Below, in pieces: positions 27,926-32,917 of a DNA stretch of 32,917 nt. Position 1 is the stretch's first letter, and each line of letters begins with the position of its first letter. Source of the DNA: Desulfomonile tiedjei (GTDB lineage: Bacteria > Desulfobacterota > Desulfomonilia > Desulfomonilales > Desulfomonilaceae); the NCBI GenBank assembly GCA_016212935.1, contig JACRDE010000385.1, forward strand, positions 1-32,917. Reading direction: 5' to 3'. The notes under the pieces are model-generated. The model worked only from the letters and a program-made list of their open reading frames with translations. It was not told where the DNA came from and searched no databases. Both the position numbers and the translations under genes were made by a program.

Positions 27926-28747
27926 ATGGAATTATCGGATGAATTCCTCTTCAAGTTTCTGCTGTCAAATCGATTTGGTCATTTCAGTTGTGTAAAGAGT
28001 CTCGCCAAGTGGGAAGTCCCATCGCAAGACTTGCCAGGGACATGGATGCCTAAGATCGCAGGGAAATTAGTGCCATGCCAGACTGGGTATCATTTGGCTC
28101 GCAAGAAGGATTTGATCGAGTGGATAGGACCACTGCTCTATGTTGCTGAGCCAAGGGGGCAGTTGACTCCGTCGGATCGGAAAGTGGTTGCTTCTGAGGT
28201 TCGACTATTGTTTCGGGTTGAAACCTGGAATGACAGAACAGCCAGATTGTTTGCGGCAGACTGTGCTGAGCACGTCTTGGCCTATTATCAGTACATAGAT
28301 GTCATCAATCCCCAACACACGAGTATTAGGCAAGGAATCCAAGATCTTCAGCAAGCGATCCAAGATGCCCGAGCTTGTGCTGACGACCTCATCAGCCCTT
28401 CGGAGATGTTGAAAAGTGCTAAACTGGCAGATTACGCCGCCAAGCGTTTGGGGCATTTGATTCTGGGAAGCAAGGATTATGCCGCAGCGTGGGCAGCGGC
28501 ACTGTCGACAAAATGGGCTACATCGAAAGAGAAACCATGGGTTGCTGCAAGGAAGGCCTCAAAGTATGCAGCAGCATGCGTAGGTATTGTCGAACTTGCC
28601 CCAGCTATGATAACTCAGGCCTGTAATCAAGTGGTGATGCAGTTAGCTTCTCGTGACCCAGACCAAGAACTGGGCGATTCAGCTGGGGATTCCGAGCGGA
28701 AGTGGCAAAACGATCAATTGTGGTCTCGTCTCAACAGAGCATGTTGA
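27926..28747 (+). CDS. Hypothetical protein, possibly with DUF7666-like N-terminal region
   Basis: RBS cggaggg before ATG27926; N-terminus LPGTWMPKIAGKLVPCQTGYHLARKKDLIEWIGPLLYVAE...ETWNDRTARLFAADCAEHVL; Ala-rich C-terminal helical region. Confidence 0.55.
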   Translation: MELSDEFLFKFLLSNRFGHFSCVKSLAKWEVPSQDLPGTWMPKIAGKLVPCQTGYHLARKKDLIEWIGPLLYVAEPRGQLTPSDRKVVASEVRLLFRVETWNDRTARLFAADCAEHVLAYYQYIDVINPQHTSIRQGIQDLQQAIQDARACADDLISPSEMLKSAKLADYAAKRLGHLILGSKDYAAAWAAALSTKWATSKEKPWVAARKASKYAAACVGIVELAPAMITQACNQVVMQLASRDPDQELGDSAGDSERKWQNDQLWSRLNRAC

Positions 28748-28994
28748 ATGCAAGCGCTAGAGTTTCTTTGACGGTCCAATCACCTTACGTTCTATACCAC
28801 CACGTTAACTCAGTGCCATTTTTGCAGGAACAGAAAATCTCACGAAATTCTCTGTGATCTCTTTGGTCACTTCTTTACACGCGCGCCTGTGGAGCGGTCG
28901 CCTTGGAAAGTGAACCCGAGGCCATGGCGAAAAAGGAAGAACGTCTTTAGCATTGATCCCAAGTCAGTGCGGCTCCGCCATTCCTCGATAGTCA

Positions 28995-30650
28995 TTATTG
29001 AAAATCAACGGGCAAAGGGACCGACAGAATCATCGCCGTTATCATGACCATTTCCATGATCTCACGAACCTTTCGCTCTTCTTCCGCCGCTGTTTCGATC
29101 CATATCGAGTCATGAATACAGGCGACTATCCGGGCGTCCAGCCCTCTTTCCTTGAGTTCGGCACTGAGTCTGACCAGAGAAGCCTTGAGAAGATGGGACT
29201 CGACTTGCTGTAACAATGTCGCCTTCATCTCACGCATCAGCTTGTCGCTCTCTCTTTTGGGGAATCGACGGATGCGGCCTGTAACCGGATTCTTGAGCAC
29301 CCGTTCTGAGGGTCTGGGCTCCGTGAGCGTGGCGAACTCTCCATTGAAATAGGGATGAATGCTCTTGTAGGTTCCGAAGAAGGTGTCGATGTAGTTTTCG
29401 GCCTGGGATTCATCCGCTCCGCCCGGCAGTCCCTGCTCTTTCCACGATGCGGTGATCTCTCGGGCCAAAGCCCGCGACCCCTGCCCGAAAATAATGCCGA
29501 AGTTGATCGGCTTGGCTTCCTCACGGCTGCCCAGCCCCATCATTTGCCCTGTGCGGGTATGAAGATCTTCGCCGGCGAGAAACAGGCGCGACAGCTCAGG
29601 ATCTCGGCTCAAGTGGGCCAGAATCCGCGCTTGGCAAGTTTTCCAATCGGCTTTGACCAGGGTGCGGCCCGGCGGGGCGATTAGAAGAGGCCGGTATTTC
29701 TTTTTGTCGATGCTCTGCACCGGCGGATCTGAGGCCACGATACGGCCTGTGGATGCACGAGTCATCCGCCACACAGGATGAACTCTGTCGGCTCCCGCAC
29801 CAGCCTCAAGGAATCGTACATCCCGTGTGAGCTTTCGCCAAAGTAAGATTTGTGCCGCAAGCTCGATGCCATGTTCCTCGGCCAGTTCCTTCAGATCATC
29901 GTCGTCTATTCGGAAGCCGCGCCCAATACCCTCGGGAAAATCGACACCCTTGTCATGCAGGTACCAATAGGTCTTCCGGGCAGAAAAGAGGTTACGGGAC
30001 CCAAAATCGAGTTGTGATTTCAACTGCTCAAGCTGTAATCTGGCGGCCGCAAGGGAGTTACAGCAGGCGGCCTGATTGACAGCGATACCGTCCAGGTGCA
30101 TGTGCACAAGGACTGATGAGACAGGAAGTTCGACTTCCCGATAAAGCCGGAGCAGGTCCGAATCCATCTTGGCCCGCAGGACTTCCGACAAGTCGTAAAC
30201 GAGCCCGGCGTCTTTCTCAAGGCAATGATGCAGGAACTCTGGATAGCCCTGTGCGAACAGGTCCTCCCCCATGTAAGGATAGTCCTTGTAGAGGTACTCA
30301 CGCACAAGAGCGCTCAAGCGGTACCCGTGGTCATCGTCCCGGCTCGGATCGAGCAGGTGGGCCATGAGCCGAGTATCCCAGACTCTGAGCGGATCGATCT
30401 CCAAGCCCCGGATCTCATAGACCTCCCGCATCCTCTTGAGCCCATGAACCGCCACAGGAAAGCGCTTGCCGGTGTATAGAATCCCTACTGCGGAGTCCAA
30501 TTCACCCCGTGGAGCGGTGATGTAGCCCGCGCCCGTTTCAGGTCCGTAGTACCCAATGATAACCGAGTCATCCTCGGGCACAGACAGCGGAACACTCAAC
30601 CCGACGAGGGAATCTTTATTGACCGTGCTCAGGAAGCTCTTCAGATCCAC
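28995..30650 (-). CDS. Family A (PolA-like) DNA polymerase, mobile-element type
   Basis: RMTRASTGRIVASDPPVQSIDKK, motif A-like LVKADWKTCQARILAHLS, O-helix REEAKPINFGIIFGQG, motif C-like CIHDSIWIE; remnant exonuclease-like DTRLMAHLLDPSRDDDHGYRLSALV. Confidence 0.88.
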   Translation of the reverse strand: MDLKSFLSTVNKDSLVGLSVPLSVPEDDSVIIGYYGPETGAGYITAPRGELDSAVGILYTGKRFPVAVHGLKRMREVYEIRGLEIDPLRVWDTRLMAHLLDPSRDDDHGYRLSALVREYLYKDYPYMGEDLFAQGYPEFLHHCLEKDAGLVYDLSEVLRAKMDSDLLRLYREVELPVSSVLVHMHLDGIAVNQAACCNSLAAARLQLEQLKSQLDFGSRNLFSARKTYWYLHDKGVDFPEGIGRGFRIDDDDLKELAEEHGIELAAQILLWRKLTRDVRFLEAGAGADRVHPVWRMTRASTGRIVASDPPVQSIDKKKYRPLLIAPPGRTLVKADWKTCQARILAHLSRDPELSRLFLAGEDLHTRTGQMMGLGSREEAKPINFGIIFGQGSRALAREITASWKEQGLPGGADESQAENYIDTFFGTYKSIHPYFNGEFATLTEPRPSERVLKNPVTGRIRRFPKRESDKLMREMKATLLQQVESHLLKASLVRLSAELKERGLDARIVACIHDSIWIETAAEEERKVREIMEMVMITAMILSVPLPVDFQ

Positions 30651-30733
30651 GAATCTCCTGCTCCTCAGGCGTAAGCCCCATGAAATCTCTATTTCCGGGG
30701 CGGTAGTTAAGACTTAGATCTCGGGGAATTCCT

Positions 30734-30816
30734 CTATTAATCTATACTCCGAAAGAGGAATCTCTGAACCGCAGAGCGGACCAGAGCACTATTAAATCTA
30801 ATCTGTACGCCGAGAG
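30734..30816. repeat. Two iteron-like AT-rich direct repeats
   Basis: CTATTAATCTATACTCCGAAAGAG (30734 onward) and CTATTAAATCTAATCTGTACGCCGAGAG (30789 onward), between the polymerase and initiator-like genes. Confidence 0.3.
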
Positions 30817-30896
30817 AACTTATCAGTAGGTACTACAAGAACTCGATTTCGTTGGGCACAACCCAGCCTAAAAACAGGGGTTTTTCTAGTACCCAT

Positions 30897-31937
30897 TCAC
30901 ACGTTCTCTCCTGGATTTTTGTCGGAGAGTAAACCGACCGACTCCAGGTGCTCCAGATACCTCTTGGCGGACCTCCGGGAGATCTTGTAGCCGCGTGCCG
31001 CTGTCTCTGATTCTATCTCCGCCGCTGAAGGAATACGGAAGGCTCGGTTGGCGATGGCAGCCTCAACCCTCACAACGAGCAGGTGCAGATAGATCGTTAC
31101 CGCCGGATGGTCGATCCGCTCCAATGTCCCCTCCGCCACCATGGATTGCGGAAAGCAGACGTACTTCTGGGATATCTCCGGTGGCGGCTTGTGGGTGAAG
31201 TAGACCAAATGGGAGCGCTTCCCCATGCACCTGTTGCGAAAGTTCTTGATGAGCTTAGCGGCATCGTCACGATAGTTGTCCAGGAGCCTCACGAAAGCTT
31301 CCTTCGGGACTGCGTAGTGCGGTGACCCAAAGTCATGAAGCCGAAGGTCAAACACAGCCGACACTTCCCTCACCGCCTTGCTCAAAGGCATCTTTTGTTC
31401 ACCGTAGAAGATCTGGAGTAACTCAAATAGGTCCACCCGGTTGAGTCGTTTCTGGTCGTTCTTCTTCCTTTGCAGATTCAGAGGGCATTTGATGCGCTGG
31501 CATCTCCGCGACCGGCAACTGAAACCCACGCCCACCTTGCCGTCGTACATGAACGCGCCCATCCGAAGAGCCCGAACGTACCACCGCTTCTCCACCTTTT
31601 CATCAACCTGGTCGGAGAATCGGCCTTGGTGCTTCCCGGCCAGACAGTCGAAGAGGTAATCGGGGCTTACCTGAAGCCCGAACCGATGACGCAGGAATTC
31701 CTTGGTATCGGCCCACCATCTCAGGTGCCTTATGACTCTCGGATCAAGTCTCCCGTCCTGATCTGGCTCGGGCTCGTAAGGCTCGTACATGTCCGGGTGC
31801 CACACTTCAGTGGGTGGGACGGGCTGCTCGTCGGGATGGAAGACAGCGAAGCGCTCCCCATACTCCTGCCAGAGCTTCAGCATCCATTTCTTTCTTTCCG
31901 TCGGATCTTCAGGGATACTCACCAGCGTGGCCTCCAC
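30897..31937 (-). CDS. Putative replication-initiator-like / winged-helix protein
   Basis: C-terminal IPSAAEIESETAARGYKISRRSAKRYLEHLESVGLL looks like a winged HTH; Cys-containing CRSRRCQRIKCPL; placed upstream of and co-oriented with the DNA polymerase. Confidence 0.4.
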   Translation of the reverse strand: MEATLVSIPEDPTERKKWMLKLWQEYGERFAVFHPDEQPVPPTEVWHPDMYEPYEPEPDQDGRLDPRVIRHLRWWADTKEFLRHRFGLQVSPDYLFDCLAGKHQGRFSDQVDEKVEKRWYVRALRMGAFMYDGKVGVGFSCRSRRCQRIKCPLNLQRKKNDQKRLNRVDLFELLQIFYGEQKMPLSKAVREVSAVFDLRLHDFGSPHYAVPKEAFVRLLDNYRDDAAKLIKNFRNRCMGKRSHLVYFTHKPPPEISQKYVCFPQSMVAEGTLERIDHPAVTIYLHLLVVRVEAAIANRAFRIPSAAEIESETAARGYKISRRSAKRYLEHLESVGLLSDKNPGENV

Positions 31938-32387
31938 AGATCAGACTCTCAAGGATGGTTTAGCTAACTCCCGTTGTCGCGACATGCGTTCTTAAAGCCC
32001 CCTGAGAACGATTCTGAAGGACTTTCTTGAAGAAGTAATGGTCGAATGTGTCTCTTTCGTGAGATTACCAAATGATAAATATAAGTTAACGTATATCGGT
32101 GTATTATCAACTCCTTGCAAACATGTCCGCTACGATATTTGTCGCTCCCAGGACTGTCCGTACGGGAACACGAACGAAAAGCCTCCTGAGAGGTAATTTT
32201 AGTGATTTTGAGGTGTTGTGGCATTTACTCTCAATAACCACTGATTCGTTCAAATAAAGTTGGTCTCGGGGGTTGGTCGGGCAGTTCGAGTGGTTTAGGT
32301 GCGGCTTTGCACTCAAGTGCGACCGATGACAGACCTTTCCTCATAAAAGAGTGGAGCTACAGGATGTTTTGTCGTTGAGCATCCAGT

Positions 32388-32917
32388 CTACCCACGAGAA
32401 CGGTCGCGAATCTTTCCTATGCCGATCTGCATCAGATCCTCGCCAATGATCAACTTCCCGGAAAAGTTGTGCTGCGCCTCCCGCAAACGGTCTATCGGTG
32501 TATTTCCTGGACCGATATGGCTGAGAATCAACGTCTTAGCGCCACACTGCTGCGCGACTTTTCCGACCTCCTCAATGACCGTATGAGCGGATATGGCGTG
32601 AATGTAGAGCGGCCAAGCGGGATCTCCTTGCTTGACGCCTTTGAACGCGGTGTCAATCCAAGTCTTGTCGATGACCTCGTGAACGAGGACATCGGTGTCC
32701 TTGGCTAATTTTTGGAGATTCCCCTTGGTATTAGGACCGGTATCGCCGGAAATGACGACTGATCCGTCATCAGTGTCGAAGCGGAAGGCGAAAGCCGGAT
32801 AGACCTGGCGATGATCGACCAGAATGGCCGAAACGCGGACAAGATCGTCTTTGTAAATTTCAAACGGATCCATCGCCGGACAGGTTTCGGCATCAGTCCA
32901 CACTTTGGTCGGGTCGG
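32388..32917 (-). CDS. MBL-fold metallo-hydrolase (RNase Z / arylsulfatase-like), truncated by the window edge
   Basis: FDTDDGSVVISGDTGPN, DVLVHEVID, IHAISAHTVIEEVGKVAQQCGAKTLILSHIGPG; the frame stays open to position 32917. Confidence 0.75.
   Translation of the reverse strand, partial: DPTKVWTDAETCPAMDPFEIYKDDLVRVSAILVDHRQVYPAFAFRFDTDDGSVVISGDTGPNTKGNLQKLAKDTDVLVHEVIDKTWIDTAFKGVKQGDPAWPLYIHAISAHTVIEEVGKVAQQCGAKTLILSHIGPGNTPIDRLREAQHNFSGKLIIGEDLMQIGIGKIRDRSRG

Noticed and set aside
1-32917. CRISPR array, tRNA, rRNA, integrase, transposase or conjugation genes
   Set aside because: No regularly spaced repeats, tRNA-like cloverleaf with TTCRA arm context, or recognisable integrase/transposase/tra proteins were seen by eye.

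Overview
The window looks like an accessory segment of an integrative element or plasmid, with no integrase, tra genes, tRNA, rRNA or CRISPR array recognised. A defence island sits between two replication/recombination blocks. Left block (about 1.8-8.9 kb, + strand): three tiny putative membrane ORFs, a Rad52/Erf-like ssDNA-annealing protein, an Arg-rich microprotein coupled to a RecB/Cas4-like PD-(D/E)XK nuclease, a small unknown, an NPPY adenine-methyltransferase-like protein, an unknown, an SF2 helicase with a zinc ribbon, and two small accessory ORFs. Defence island: (i) a compact seven-gene minus-strand operon, hsdR-hsdM-hsdS plus four extra genes (88 aa; 326 aa with a PSD...DLK nuclease-like core; 379 aa; 228 aa), which is the best candidate for an undescribed composite system; (ii) a DUF3102-like gene flanked by diverged direct repeats of about 111 bp; (iii) an SF1 helicase + DUF2290 pair resembling the known Helicase-DUF2290 anti-phage system; (iv) an orphan 313-aa protein; (v) an AAA ATPase + S8 subtilase pair resembling ietAS; (vi) a 280-aa unknown. 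Right block (minus strand): a family-A DNA polymerase with unusual motif residues, a putative initiator-like protein, and an edge-truncated MBL-fold hydrolase. All family names come from reading motifs by eye; no database search was run.
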